From contig NZ_SRMB01000002.1 of the NCBI RefSeq assembly GCF_004745645.1, forward strand, positions 868,001-932,000: a stretch of DNA of 64,000 nucleotides, written 5' to 3'. The notes under the pieces were generated by a model. The model did not search any database, was not told the DNA's origin, and worked only from the letters and a program-made list of their open reading frames with translations. Numbering within the stretch: the first letter of the stretch is position 1; each line of letters opens with the position of its first letter. The position numbers and the translations under genes were made by a program. Below, one piece after another: positions 42,477 through 52,058 of this stretch. The stretch is from Hymenobacter metallicola. Its GTDB lineage: Bacteria; Bacteroidota; Bacteroidia; Cytophagales; Hymenobacteraceae.

Positions 42477-43595
42477 CTACTGCTCCGTGGCTACGGGCGT
42501 TTCCGTCAGCGTGGGGTAGTCGATGTAGCCGTTGTCGTCGCCAGCGTAAAAGGTGGCAGGGTCGGGCGTGTTCAGGGCGGCTCCTTGCTCGAGGCGCTCT
42601 ACCAGGTCGGGGTTGGCAATAAAGGGCACCCCGAAGGCAATCAGGTCGGCCTCGTTGTTGGCCAGGGCCTTTTCGGCGGTTTCCTGGGTGTAGCCGCCGT
42701 TGAGAATGAAGGGGCCGGTAAAGGCTTTGCGCAGGTGAGCCGCTACCAACTCCTGGCCGGGCTGGGGGGCCATGGGGTGGCCGGGCAGGGCCTCAATGAC
42801 GTGCAGATACGCCAGGCCCAGCTGGTTGAGCTGCTCGGCCACGTAACGGAAGGTCTTCACCCGGTCCGAGTCGTTGATGCCGCCCATAGCGCCCGTGGGC
42901 GAAAGACGAATGCCGACCCGGTCGGCACCGAAAACCTCGGCAGCGGCTTGCACGACTTCCAGGGCAAAACGGGCGCGGTTTTCCACGCTGCCGCCATACT
43001 CATCGGTGCGCTGGTTGCTGCCATCCTGAATAAACTGGTCGACGAGGTAACCGTTGGCGCCGTGAATTTCGACCCCATCAAATCCCGCTTCCTTGGCATT
43101 TGCGGCGGCTTTACGGAAGTCTTCGACTACAGCTTTCACCTCGGCCGTTTCCAGGGCGCGGGGCGTCGGAATTTCCTGCATGCCATTGATGGTATAGGCT
43201 TGCACGCCGGTAGGCTGCACTGCCGACGGTGCCACGGGCAGCTCCCCGTTGTGGAAGTCGGGGTGGGAAATGCGGCCCACGTGCCAGAGCTGGATGAAAA
43301 TCCGGCCCCCGGCGGCGTGCACCGCATCGGTTACCTTGCGCCAGCCCGCTACCTGGGCTGCGGAGTAGATGCCGGGCGTAAACACATAGCCCACGCCCTG
43401 GGGCGAAATCTGGGCGCCTTCGGTGATGATGAGGCCCGCCGAGGCGCGCTGCTCGTAGTATTTCACCGTCGAGTCGGTGGGTACATTGCCGTCATTTTTG
43501 GCCCGACTGCGGGTCATGGGCGCCATTACCAGGCGGTTGGGCAGCGTGAGGGCGCCCATCTGGAAGGGCGTGAAGAGGTTGGAGGCTTGGCTCAT
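42477..43595 (-). CDS. Old yellow enzyme family alkene reductase
   Basis: A 372-residue FMN enzyme that reduces activated C=C bonds (enones, nitro-olefins, N-ethylmaleimide type) with NAD(P)H. The family pattern is complete: NRLVMAPMTRSRA (about 20-32), ITEGAQISPQGVGY, FIQLWHVGRISHPDF (His-substrate site), FDGVEIHGANGYLVDQFIQDGSNQRTDEYGGS, and GVGGG-like barrel segments toward ADLIAFGVPFIANPDL. The pair His/Asn or His/His for substrate binding is given by HGANGYL. Cytoplasmic. The ATG at 43595 is chosen; the frame upstream carries no motif. It converges on the membrane protein gene. Confidence 0.93.
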   Translation of the reverse strand: MSQASNLFTPFQMGALTLPNRLVMAPMTRSRAKNDGNVPTDSTVKYYEQRASAGLIITEGAQISPQGVGYVFTPGIYSAAQVAGWRKVTDAVHAAGGRIFIQLWHVGRISHPDFHNGELPVAPSAVQPTGVQAYTINGMQEIPTPRALETAEVKAVVEDFRKAAANAKEAGFDGVEIHGANGYLVDQFIQDGSNQRTDEYGGSVENRARFALEVVQAAAEVFGADRVGIRLSPTGAMGGINDSDRVKTFRYVAEQLNQLGLAYLHVIEALPGHPMAPQPGQELVAAHLRKAFTGPFILNGGYTQETAEKALANNEADLIAFGVPFIANPDLVERLEQGAALNTPDPATFYAGDDNGYIDYPTLTETPVATEQ

Positions 43596-43704
43596 GGGTG
43601 CAAATCGTAACGTCAGGCTATACGGGACCAGCCATAATGGCCGGTTGGTTGACGCTTCCAAACCGATGTAGCTACATAAATGTTTTTACGGCTCAACTTT
43701 CCCG

Positions 43705-45444
43705 TTACTGCACCACGATTTCCACGCGGCGGTTGCGGGGCCGCTGCTGCGGGTCGCGGTTATCGGCTACCGGGCGGGTGCCGCCGTAGCCCCGGGCCGT
43801 GAGCCGCACCGAGTCGATGCCCTGCTGCACTAAGTAGCGGCGCACGACCCGGGCCCGCTGCTCGGAAAGGCGCAGGTTTTTGGCTGGCTCCCCTACGTTG
43901 TCGGTATGGCCCGCAATTTCGAGCTGAAGGGCGGGCTGCTCCTGCAGGTTTCGAACCAGGGCATTCAGCATGGGCCGGGAAGAAGGCAGCAGCACGGCCG
44001 TGCTCTGGGTGAAATACAGGTTTGGCAAGGTTACGGCCGCGCCTTTGCTCAGGGCACTCAGGTCGGGCAACTCAATCACGGGCTCCGCCGCCCGAACAGG
44101 AACTGGCTTGGGCACCGCTACGACCGGCCTGGCGGGGCGGGCCGCGGCCACGGCTAGTTTGGGGACGGCGACGGATATTTTCGCCGGTTTGGCGGCCACA
44201 ACCGGCGCGGGCGCGGGCAGCGGCCGGGGCAACTCCGGATACAGAAACTGCTTGGGAATTACCGTCAGCCTCGTTCGGTCTTTCGCGGCAAAGGCGGCCT
44301 CCAGCGTGGCGGGGTTGCCCAGCGCCCCTGGCCTAGCCCACGACAGCACCGCCCGCGACACGCCCTGGATGTTCTTATAGGCCAAGTCAATGCGGTAGAA
44401 TTTCCCGGCCTCCAACTGGTAGACCATATCCACGGGAATAGGCGGCTTTCGGGGCCGGAAGTATTCGGGCTCGTATTTCTCCATTTCCAGCACACTTTCC
44501 CCGGCAAAGCGCACGTCGGTGGCATCGTCTCACTCGGTGTGCAGCACGTAGGTTCCCGATTCGGGTGCCACCAGGTAGCCCGTCCAGCGCACCGAAAAAC
44601 CTTGCCCGGGCACGCCGGGCGCGGGCGCGGCTCCGTTCCAGGTTACGTTCACCACCGGCTCTACCCGGCTGTGCACGGCGGCCCCGCGCACCGAGCCCGC
44701 ATAGTACGTAGCCTGCAGTCCGATACCGCCCGGCAGCTTGCCGGCCACCGCCACGCCCCGGGTCGGCTTCACGGGCGTGGCGGTAGTCGGGGCGGCTTTG
44801 CTGGGCGGGGCCGATACAATCCGAATGGTGCCGTCGGCCGAAGCAGCTTTTGGTGCAGGAGCTACAAACGGTTGGGCGGCGGCAGGCAAGCTCACGTACA
44901 AATTACTGGTCGGAACCGGGACCGGCTCGGCCGTAGTGCCCGGCAGCTGCCAGGCCAGCAGGGCTTTCGTATCCCGCTCCACCTGGTAATATTCCACCCG
45001 CACCGAGTAGTAGCGGCCCGCCGTAAGATTCATCGTGGCGCTGCTGCGAGTAACGGGCTGGTCAACCCAGGAATCCAGAAGTTGACGGCCCCCGACCCAG
45101 ACGCGCATTCCGTCGTCGGATGTAAAGGTGAAGGTATACGTGCCGGTTTTGGGGGCCAGCACAAAGCCCGTCCAACGTACCGAAAACCAGGTACTAGGCA
45201 CGTCCGGCCCGGGGGCCACGAAGTATTGGATGGGCTGCCCGGGTCCGTTTTGCCGCCGGCTCCAGTCGAAGTTCACGGCCGGGTCGACGCGGGTCAGCAC
45301 TAGCTTTTCGAAGCTTTTGCCCGCGTAGTACTGCCCGCGCAGGCCGTGCTCGGTGGGCCGGGGCGGCGTTTGGGCGGGCAGCAGGGGGCCGCGCAGGAGC
45401 AGGACAATGACACTGAAAACCTGGAGTAGTAGCGGTGGGCGCAT
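43705..45444 (-). pseudogene. PA14-PA14-OmpA outer-membrane protein gene interrupted by one in-frame TGA
   Basis: One continuous frame of 580 codons broken only by TGA at 44532-44530. Upstream part (45444-44533): signal peptide (MRPPLLLQVFSVIVLLLRGP), first PA14 domain with TSDDGMRVWVGG, a Pro/Ala linker, and the start of a second PA14 (SGTYVLHTE). Downstream part (frame to 43705): DDATDVRFAGES, the rest of PA14, a Pro-rich linker, and an OmpA-type peptidoglycan-binding domain (LEIAGHTDNVGEP, LSEQRARVVRRYL). By alignment of the two PA14 domains the TGA replaces the Ser of the SDD motif, which a TCA-to-TGA change explains. It may be a recent pseudogene, a sequencing error or a read-through gene. 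Separate translation of the downstream part from GTG 44514 is possible but would lack a signal. Confidence 0.85.
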
Positions 45445-45552
45445 AACAACGACGGATAAGTAAGAATTATAGCCCTGATAAAGACAAGTAGGGCCCATAG
45501 GGAACGAAGCGGAAACCCGGAAAATTGGATTCCGGAATTTCCTGCGCTATCT

Positions 45553-45560
45553 TCGCTTTG
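45553..45560 (+). promoter_or_regulatory. -7-like promoter box for the riboswitch-metH transcript
   Basis: TCGCTTTG matches TAnnTTTG at seven of eight positions. It is three bases before the riboswitch P1 helix, so transcription would begin at the aptamer. A TTG lies at 45525-45527 (25 bases up, longer than usual). Confidence 0.4.
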
Positions 45561-45563
45561 TTA

Positions 45564-45669
45564 CTTATCCAGAAAGACCGAGGGACTGGGCCCGACGACG
45601 TCTTGGCAACCTGAAATAAAACAAGGTGCCAACTCCCATTTCAGCGCTCCGGCCCTGGAAGAAGATAAG
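45564..45669 (+). promoter_or_regulatory. SAM-I (S-box) riboswitch aptamer
   Basis: The conserved SAM-I core is visible in order: CTTATCCAGAAAGA with the AGGGA-CTGG segment, GGCCC-like pairing, GGCAACC, GGTGCCAACTCC and GATAAG. P1 pairs CTTATC (45564-45569) with GATAAG (45664-45669). It binds S-adenosylmethionine and controls methionine genes, and it lies directly ahead of metH. The match to known SAM-I elements was made by eye. Confidence 0.9.
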
Positions 45670-45714
45670 AACAGGACGCGCCCCTGCGCGGCTCTTTCTG
45701 GATAGGCACTTTTT
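45670..45714 (+). promoter_or_regulatory. Riboswitch expression platform: anti-P1 segment and hairpin
   Basis: CGCGC-CCCT-GCGCG (45677-45690) is a small hairpin. TCTTTCTGGATAGG (45693-45706) is complementary at 13 of 14 positions to CTTATCCAGAAAGA (45564-45577), the 5' strand of P1 and its 3' extension. A T5 run follows at 45710-45714. Pairing of these segments would be exclusive with P1. Confidence 0.6.
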
Positions 45715-45742
45715 CGCCGCTAGTTTCCTTAACTGAGCCGAT

Positions 45743-48700
45743 ATGCAACCGACGACGCTCCGCCGCCCCGACTCCCCGCTTTACGACATTCTCCAGCAGC
45801 GCATCCTCGTGCTCGATGGGGCCATGGGCACCATGATTCAGCGCCACCAGCTGGAGGAAGCCGATTTCCGCGGAACCCGCTTCCAAGACCACCCCAAGCC
45901 CTTGCGCGGCAACAACGATTTGCTCAGCCTGACCCGCCCCGACATCATCCGGGGCATTCACGCCGACTACTTCGCCGCCGGGGCCGACATGGTGGAAACC
46001 AACACCTTCAGCGGCACCACCATTGCCCAAGCCGACTACGGCCTGGAGCATATCGTCTACGAGCTCAACTATGAGTCGGCGCGCATCGCCAAGGAAGTGG
46101 CCGACGAGTTTACCGCGAAAAACCCCGCCAAGCCCCGCTTCGTGGCCGGCGCCATCGGGCCCACCAACCGCACGGCCTCCCTCTCCCCCGACGTGAACCG
46201 GCCCGGCTTCCGCGCCGTGACCTTCGACGAGCTGGCCACGGCCTACCTCGAGCAGGTGCGCGGCCTGGTGGAAGGCGGCTCGGATACGCTGCTCATCGAA
46301 ACCATCTTCGACACGCTCAACGCCAAAGCCGCCCTGTTTGCGGTGCAGAAGTTCTTCGACGAGGGCGGCAAAATAGTACCCGTCATGATTTCGGGCACGA
46401 TTACCGACGCCTCCGGCCGGACTTTGAGCGGGCAAACGGTAGAAGCTTTCTGGAACTCTATCAGCCACTTACCGCTCTTGAGCGTGGGCCTGAACTGCGC
46501 CCTGGGCGCCGACCAGCTCCAGGTGTACGTGAAAGAGCTGAGCCGCATTGCCGACGTCCACATTTCGGCCTACCCCAACGCCGGCCTGCCCAACGCCTTT
46601 GGCGGCTACGACGAGTCGGCCCAGGAATTCGCGGCCGTGGTGGAGAACTACCTCAAGGACGGCATCGTGACGGTGGCCGGCGGCTGTTGCGGCACCACGC
46701 CCCAGCACATTGCCGAGCTGGCCAAGCTGGCCGAGAAATACCAGCCCCGGCAGCTGCCCCAGGTGCCCCCGGCCACCCGCCTGGCCGGTCTAGAGCCCTT
46801 CGGCATCTACCCCGATTCGCTGTTTGTCAACGTCGGGGAGCGGTGCAACGTGACCGGCTCCCGCGCCTTTGCCCGCCTCATCCGCACCGGCGCCTACGAG
46901 CAGGCCCTGCAGGTAGCCCGCGACCAGGTGGAAGGCGGGGCCCAGGTCCTCGACGTGAATATGGACGAAGGCATGCTCGACTCGGAGCAGGCCATGACGA
47001 CGTTTCTGAACCTGATTGCCTCCGAGCCCGACATTTCCCGCGTGCCAGTCATGATTGACTCCTCCAAGTGGAGCGTGCTCGAAGCCGGCCTCAAGTGCGT
47101 GCAGGGCAAGAGCATCGTCAACTCGATTTCGCTCAAGGAAGGCGAGGAAGCCTTCAAGGAGCGGGCCCGCACCGTGCGCGCCTACGGGGCGGCTATGGTG
47201 GTCATGGCCTTCGACGAAAACGGCCAGGCCGACTCTTTTGAGAAGCGCATCGAAATCTGTAAGCGCAGCTACGACATCCTAGTAGGCGAAGTCGGCTTCC
47301 CGGCCCAGGACATCATTTTCGACCCCAACATCCTGACCGTCGGCACGGGCATGGAGGAACACCGCAACTACGCGCTGGACTTTATCGAGGCCGTCCGCTG
47401 GATCAAAGCCAACCTGCCCGGCGCCCTGACCAGCGGCGGGGTCAGCAACATCAGCTTCTCCTTCCGCGGCAACGACGTGGTGCGCGAGGCCATGCACTCG
47501 GCCTTCCTCTACCACGCCATCCGGGCCGGCCTGGATATGGGCATCGTCAACCCCGGTCAGTTGGGCGTGTACGACGAAATTCCGAAGGATTTGCTGGAGC
47601 TGGTGGAAGACGTGCTGCTCAACCGCCGCCCCGACGCCACCGAACGGCTCGTCGAGTTTGCCGACACGGTCAAGCAAAAAGACAAGACCGAAGTAGTGGC
47701 CGACGCCTGGCGCATCCTGCCGGTGGCCGAGCGGCTGCAACACGCTTTGGTCAAAGGCATTACCGAGTTTATCGACCAGGACACCGAGGAAGTGCGCCAG
47801 CAAGTCGGCCGCCCGCTCGAAGTCATTGAAGGCCCGCTGATGGCCGGCATGAACGTGGTGGGTGACCTGTTCGGGGCCGGCAAGATGTTTCTGCCGCAAG
47901 TCGTGAAGTCGGCTCGGGTAATGAAAAAGGCGGTGGCCTACCTGGAGCCCTACCTGCTGGCCGACAAGCAGGGCTCGGAGCGACAGACGGCCGGCAAAAT
48001 CCTGCTGGCCACGGTGAAAGGCGACGTGCACGACATCGGTAAGAACATCGTGGGCGTGGTCTTGGCCTGCAACAACTTCGACATCGTGGACCTGGGCGTG
48101 ATGGTGCCTCTGGAGCGGATTCTGGACGAGGCCGTCAAGCAGCAGGTTGACGTTATCGGCCTCAGCGGCCTGATTACGCCTAGCCTGGACGAAATGGTGT
48201 ACGTGGCCCAGGAAATGGAAAAGCGCGGCCTCAAAACCCCGCTGCTCATCGGCGGGGCCACCACTTCCCGCCTGCACGCGGCGGTGAAGATTGCGCCCAA
48301 CTACTCCGGCCCCGTGGTGCACGTGCACGACGCCTCCCGCTCGGTGGGCGTGGCGGCCAGCCTCTTGGGCTCCAGCCACGAAACCTACGCCCGCGCCGTC
48401 CACGACGAGTATACGACCCTGCGCAACGACTACGCCGGCCGGCAGCGCGAGAAAAACTACCTGCCCATCGAGGCGGCCCGGGCCAACGGCGTCAAGTCGG
48501 ACTGGGACGCGGTGCCGATTACCAAGCCCACCTTCCTGGGTACTAAAGTCCTCGACAATTACCCCCTGGCCGAGCTGGCCGAGTACATCGACTGGACGCC
48601 CTTCTTCCACACCTGGGAGCTGAAGGGCCGCTACCCGCGCATTCTGGAAGACGAAACCCTGGGCGAAGCCGCCACCAAGCTCTTCTCGGATGCCCAGGCC

Positions 48701-49465
48701 ATGCTGCAAAAGGTTATCCGCGAAAACCTGCTCACGGCCCGGGCCGTGGTGGGCTTCTGGCCGGCCAACACCGTGGATTACGACACCATCGAAGTATATA
48801 CCGACGAGCAGCGCGACACGCTGGCTACCGAGTTTTTCACCCTGCGCCAGCAGGGCGAAAAAGGCCCCGGCATCCCGAACCTGGCCTTCTCCGACTTCCT
48901 GGCGCCTAAAGAGTCGGGCCGGCAGGACTACCTCGGCGGCTTTGCCGTCACGGCCGGATTGGGCATTGAGAAGCTGATTGAGCAGTTTGAGGCCGACCAC
49001 GATGATTACTCCGTCATCATGATTAAGGCCCTGGCCGACCGCCTGGCCGAGGCCTTTGCCGAGCGCCTTCACCAGCGGGTGCGGGAAGAATTCTGGGGCT
49101 ATGCCTCCGATGAAAAGCTCAGCAACGACGACCTGATTCAGGAGAAATACCGCGGCGTGCGGCCCGCCCCCGGCTACCCCGGCTGCCCCGACCACACCGA
49201 GAAAATCACCCTGTTTCAGCTGCTCGACGCCGAAAACCAGACCGACATTAAGCTCACTGAAAACCTGGCCATGTACCCGGCTTCCTCGGTCAGCGGCCTT
49301 TACTACGCCCACCCCGAGTCGCGCTATTTCGGCCTGGGCAAAATCGGCCGCGACCAGGTCGAGGATATTGCCCGCCGCAAAAACATGCCGGTGCCCGAGC
49401 TGGAGCGGTGGTTGTCGCCCAACCTGAACTACGACCCCACCGCCGTGCCCGTCACGGCGCTGTAA
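45743..49465 (+). CDS. metH: Cobalamin-dependent methionine synthase
   Basis: Makes methionine by moving a methyl group from 5-methyltetrahydrofolate to homocysteine through cobalamin. All four modules are in this 1240-residue protein: Hcy domain (about 1-340) with zinc ligands Cys252, Cys315 and Cys316 (GLNCALG, GGCCGT), folate domain (about 350-640; [15 protein letters not shown]), cobalamin domain with DVHDIG where His763 is the lower axial cobalt ligand, and the SAM activation domain (from about 900; [12 protein letters not shown]). Length matches MetH. It is under a SAM-I riboswitch, so high SAM should reduce expression; metF follows 190 bases later, past repeat B2. Confidence 0.97.
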   Translation: MQPTTLRRPDSPLYDILQQRILVLDGAMGTMIQRHQLEEADFRGTRFQDHPKPLRGNNDLLSLTRPDIIRGIHADYFAAGADMVETNTFSGTTIAQADYGLEHIVYELNYESARIAKEVADEFTAKNPAKPRFVAGAIGPTNRTASLSPDVNRPGFRAVTFDELATAYLEQVRGLVEGGSDTLLIETIFDTLNAKAALFAVQKFFDEGGKIVPVMISGTITDASGRTLSGQTVEAFWNSISHLPLLSVGLNCALGADQLQVYVKELSRIADVHISAYPNAGLPNAFGGYDESAQEFAAVVENYLKDGIVTVAGGCCGTTPQHIAELAKLAEKYQPRQLPQVPPATRLAGLEPFGIYPDSLFVNVGERCNVTGSRAFARLIRTGAYEQALQVARDQVEGGAQVLDVNMDEGMLDSEQAMTTFLNLIASEPDISRVPVMIDSSKWSVLEAGLKCVQGKSIVNSISLKEGEEAFKERARTVRAYGAAMVVMAFDENGQADSFEKRIEICKRSYDILVGEVGFPAQDIIFDPNILTVGTGMEEHRNYALDFIEAVRWIKANLPGALTSGGVSNISFSFRGNDVVREAMHSAFLYHAIRAGLDMGIVNPGQLGVYDEIPKDLLELVEDVLLNRRPDATERLVEFADTVKQKDKTEVVADAWRILPVAERLQHALVKGITEFIDQDTEEVRQQVGRPLEVIEGPLMAGMNVVGDLFGAGKMFLPQVVKSARVMKKAVAYLEPYLLADKQGSERQTAGKILLATVKGDVHDIGKNIVGVVLACNNFDIVDLGVMVPLERILDEAVKQQVDVIGLSGLITPSLDEMVYVAQEMEKRGLKTPLLIGGATTSRLHAAVKIAPNYSGPVVHVHDASRSVGVAASLLGSSHETYARAVHDEYTTLRNDYAGRQREKNYLPIEAARANGVKSDWDAVPITKPTFLGTKVLDNYPLAELAEYIDWTPFFHTWELKGRYPRILEDETLGEAATKLFSDAQAMLQKVIRENLLTARAVVGFWPANTVDYDTIEVYTDEQRDTLATEFFTLRQQGEKGPGIPNLAFSDFLAPKESGRQDYLGGFAVTAGLGIEKLIEQFEADHDDYSVIMIKALADRLAEAFAERLHQRVREEFWGYASDEKLSNDDLIQEKYRGVRPAPGYPGCPDHTEKITLFQLLDAENQTDIKLTENLAMYPASSVSGLYYAHPESRYFGLGKIGRDQVEDIARRKNMPVPELERWLSPNLNYDPTAVPVTAL

Positions 49466-49473
49466 GCACGAAA

Positions 49474-49610
49474 CTCCCCTCCCCAGATAAGGAGGGGTGC
49501 CCGCAGGGCGGGGTGGTTGACTCGTTGAACGACGTTGTAGCACTAGTCCCAGCATCGTTCAACGCTTTGGTCAACCACCCCCAATCCCTCCTCATCTGGG
49601 GAAGGGAGCT
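49474..49610. repeat. Dispersed repeat family B, copy B2, between metH and metF
   Basis: A 137-bp copy of family B in the opposite orientation to B1. The left arm has CTCCCCTCC..GGAGGGG and a GCCCGC-AGGGC hairpin followed by GGGGTGGTTGA. The right arm has TCAACCACCCCC and a CATCTGGGG fold. The inner pair is CGTTGAACG...CGTTCAACG. It separates two genes of one pathway and could act as a terminator or RNA-stabilising structure. Confidence 0.8.
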
Positions 49611-49656
49611 AGATATACCATTGCAACAACTCTTCAGCTGTTGGCTGGAGCTTTAT

Positions 49657-50613
49657 ATGAAAGTAACCGAACACCTGTCCCGCGCTGCCGGCAAAACGCT
49701 GTTTTCCTTCGAGGTGCTGCCACCCAAGAAGGGCGAGAATATCCACACGCTGTTTTCCAACATCGAGCCCCTGCTGGAGTTTAAGCCGCCCTTTATCGAC
49801 GTGACCTACCACCGGGAGGAATACGTGTACCGCCAGCACCCCAACGGCCTGCTGGAAAAGAAAACCGTGCGCCGCCGCCCCGGCACGGTCGGCATCTGCG
49901 CGGCCATCAAAAACCGCTTCGACGTGGACACCGTGCCCCACCTGATCTGCGGGGGCTTCTCGAAGGAGGAAACCGAAAACGCCCTGATTGACCTGCACTT
50001 TCTGGGCATCGACAACGTGCTGGCCCTGCGCGGCGACCCCATCAAGAGCGAAGGCCACTTCAAGCCCGAGCCCGACGGCCACGCCTACGCCTGCGACCTG
50101 ATCGGGCAGGTTTCTAACCTCAACAAGGGCGAATACCTGGACGAGGAGCAGGACGACACCTGGGCCACCAACTTCTGCATCGGTACGGCCGGCTACCCCG
50201 AGAAGCACTTCGAGGCTCCCAACTACGGAGCCGACCTGCGCTACCTCAAGCACAAAGTAGACCGCGGCGCCGAGTACATCGTGACCCAGATGTTTTTCGA
50301 CAACGAGCAGTACTTCAACTTCGAGAAGCGCTGCCGGGAAGCCGGTATCACCGTGCCCATTATTCCCGGCCTCAAGCCCCTGACGACTAAAAGCCAGCTC
50401 ACCATGCTGCCCCGCTCCTTCTACCTCAATATTCCCGAGGAACTGGCCGAGGCCGTGCACTTGGCCCCCGACAACGAAGCCGCCCGGCAAATCGGCATTG
50501 AGTGGTGCATCAACCAAAGCAAGGAACTGATGGCCCACGGCGTGCCCTGCCTGCACTATTACTCTATGGGCAAGTCCGAATCCATCCGGCGGGTGGCGGC
50601 GGCATTGTTTTAA
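49657..50613 (+). CDS. metF: Methylenetetrahydrofolate reductase
   Basis: Reduces 5,10-methylenetetrahydrofolate to 5-methyltetrahydrofolate with FAD and NADH, supplying the methyl donor for MetH. The 318-residue protein has the TIM-barrel features of MetF: FSFEVLPPKK (catalytic Glu, about 22-31), IDVTYH, NVLALRGDP (about 126-134), FCIGTAGYPEKH and the FAD-binding YIVTQMFFDNEQYFNF (about 208-223). Length is as for bacterial MetF. The ATG at 49657 begins MKVTEHLS and is preferred over the upstream frame, which is repeat B2. It follows metH in the same direction and may share its SAM control by read-through. Confidence 0.96.
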   Translation: MKVTEHLSRAAGKTLFSFEVLPPKKGENIHTLFSNIEPLLEFKPPFIDVTYHREEYVYRQHPNGLLEKKTVRRRPGTVGICAAIKNRFDVDTVPHLICGGFSKEETENALIDLHFLGIDNVLALRGDPIKSEGHFKPEPDGHAYACDLIGQVSNLNKGEYLDEEQDDTWATNFCIGTAGYPEKHFEAPNYGADLRYLKHKVDRGAEYIVTQMFFDNEQYFNFEKRCREAGITVPIIPGLKPLTTKSQLTMLPRSFYLNIPEELAEAVHLAPDNEAARQIGIEWCINQSKELMAHGVPCLHYYSMGKSESIRRVAAALF

Positions 50614-50639
50614 CGGCTACTTTTTCGGCTCTCTGTACC

Positions 50640-50666
50640 ATGGCCTTACGTTCTGCGTAAGGCCAT
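50640..50666 (+). terminator. Terminator after metF
   Basis: ATGGCCTTACG (50640-50650), loop TTCTG, and its perfect complement (50656-50666), then GCTAGTTTT. Confidence 0.8.
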
Positions 50667-50695
50667 GCTAGTTTTACCTGGTTTGTACTGCCCTT

Positions 50696-51172
50696 ATGTC
50701 TACTCTCGACGACCTGTTTGCCCAACTGCGCGCGGCCACTACCCCCGCTGAAATCGAAGCCCTGCAAAACGGCATCTGGCAAATCTGGCTCATGACGGGC
50801 GACCAGCACCTGGACAAAGAAATGGAAGCCGGGCTACGGGCCCTGGCGGCCGGCGACTATACTGCCGCCATCAAAAGCTTCACCTTTATGGTTGAGGAGC
50901 GGCCCAACTTGGCCGAGGGCTGGAACAAACGGGCCACGGCCTACTACCTGCGCGGCGAGTACCGGGCCTCGTTGCTCGACATCACCCAAACCCTGCAGCG
51001 GGAACCCCGACACTTCGGCGCCTTGTCGGGCTGGGCCACCATCCTGCAGGTACTGGGCGACTACCGCGGGGCCTTGCGGATCCTGCGGCGCCTGGAAACC
51101 ATCTGCCCCCATTTGCCGGGTTTGCAAGCTCGGCTGCACGACCTGCGCGACCAGCTCGACGAAAATATATAG
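50696..51172 (+). CDS. TPR-repeat protein
   Basis: A 158-residue cytoplasmic protein with three tetratricopeptide-like units: EMEAGLRALAAGDYTAAIKSFTFMVEERPN (the middle unit's WNKRATAYYLRGEY), ASLLDITQTLQREPRH, and FGALSGWATILQVLGDYRGALRIL. Such repeats bind partner proteins. The N-terminal helices (LDDLFAQLRAATTPAEIEALQNGIWQIW) are reminiscent of small Bacteroidota TPR proteins of unknown role. The ATG at 50696 is the natural start. It is separated from metF by a terminator and has its own promoter region. Confidence 0.82.
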   Translation: MSTLDDLFAQLRAATTPAEIEALQNGIWQIWLMTGDQHLDKEMEAGLRALAAGDYTAAIKSFTFMVEERPNLAEGWNKRATAYYLRGEYRASLLDITQTLQREPRHFGALSGWATILQVLGDYRGALRILRRLETICPHLPGLQARLHDLRDQLDENI

Positions 51173-51422
51173 CACATTTTATTCTTGCGCACTCTATATT
51201 AATCTTTAACTTTACTGAGCACCTGCCTTTTACAGAAATGTTAAAAGACAGGCAACTTTTGCTCTTTTTCGTTGATTCACACCTTTTAGCCGTCTTTCTA
51301 CTGAAGTTTTAACTTTACTAGACCTTTGTTATCAATAGGACTATTCAAGCACACAGTATAAACCAATCCCCCCCTGGTTTTACGTGTGCCGGTCCGGTTG
51401 AAACAGTTTTCCCACCCGTTCT
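51173..51422. other. AT-rich promoter region with 12-bp direct repeat
   Basis: A 250-bp AT-rich gap before the TonB-domain gene. TTTAACTTTACT occurs at 51205-51216 and again at 51308-51319, and GACCTTTG (51321-51328) resembles a -7 box just after the second copy, about 95 bases before the ATG at 51423. No gene is seen. The repeats may be regulator sites. Confidence 0.4.
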
Positions 51423-52004
51423 ATGAAAAAAACTGTACTCGTAGTACTGTTGGCTTGTGCGTTGCCGACAGTTTGCTGGTCCCAGCGCCTCCGCAAAACT
51501 GAGTTTGAAAGCGGCATGATTGAAAAGGGCAACAAAATTGGCGTGTGGGAATACTACGCCTACACCCGCGACGGCCGGCAGGTGACGGTGCAGAAGTACG
51601 ACCACACCGCCAAGAAGCTGGTTTTTTACCGTCCTGTAGAAGACATTATGTACGACGTGCAGCTCAAGCCCGGCGAATGGAGCCGCAGCCGCGTCGACCA
51701 GCCGCCCTTGTTTATCGGGGGCGACCCGGCCCTGGCTACTTACACCACTAAGCTGATATATCCCCCCGCGGCGCAGGACCGCAAGATTCAGGGTAAAGTT
51801 CTGGTTTCCTTTGCCATCGACACCTTGGGGCAGGCTACCGGCCATAAAGTGGTAATGGGCGTCGGCGGAGGCTGCGACGAGGAGGCTATGCGCGTGTGCC
51901 GCACCATTCCCAACCAATGGATTCCGGCCCGCAAAGATGGGCGGGCCGTGCCGGTGGTGTACGAACTACCCTTCACGTTCCGGCTACAGGCAGTGGCCCA
52001 GTAA
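51423..52004 (+). CDS. TonB C-terminal-domain protein with cleavable signal peptide
   Basis: A 193-residue protein with a signal peptide (KKTVLVVLLACALPTVCWS), then about 80 residues with MORN-like toxin/antitoxin-free pattern (GMIEKGNKIGVWEYY), and a TonB C-terminal domain (about 100-190): YPPAAQDRKIQGKVLVSFAI, GCDEEAMRVCRTIPNQW, and PVVYELPFTFRL. There is no N-terminal membrane anchor and no Pro-rich spacer as in true TonB, so it is likely a periplasmic TonB-like protein rather than the energy transducer. Its role is unknown. The ATG at 51423 starts the signal. Confidence 0.85.
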   Translation: MKKTVLVVLLACALPTVCWSQRLRKTEFESGMIEKGNKIGVWEYYAYTRDGRQVTVQKYDHTAKKLVFYRPVEDIMYDVQLKPGEWSRSRVDQPPLFIGGDPALATYTTKLIYPPAAQDRKIQGKVLVSFAIDTLGQATGHKVVMGVGGGCDEEAMRVCRTIPNQWIPARKDGRAVPVVYELPFTFRLQAVAQ

Positions 52005-52058
52005 GGGCTGAGCTTGGCGTGAGCTAATCTTCGGCGCGCGGCTTACGTAGAGAGCAGC

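Noticed and set aside
45470..45560. Considered a second promoter with TTG at 45525 and -7 at 45553
   Set aside because: Spacing of 25 bases is long, so only the box is reported at low confidence, not a full promoter.
47279..49555. 758-codon minus-strand frame opposite metH
   Set aside because: Antisense of a highly conserved gene; no family and typical shadow composition.
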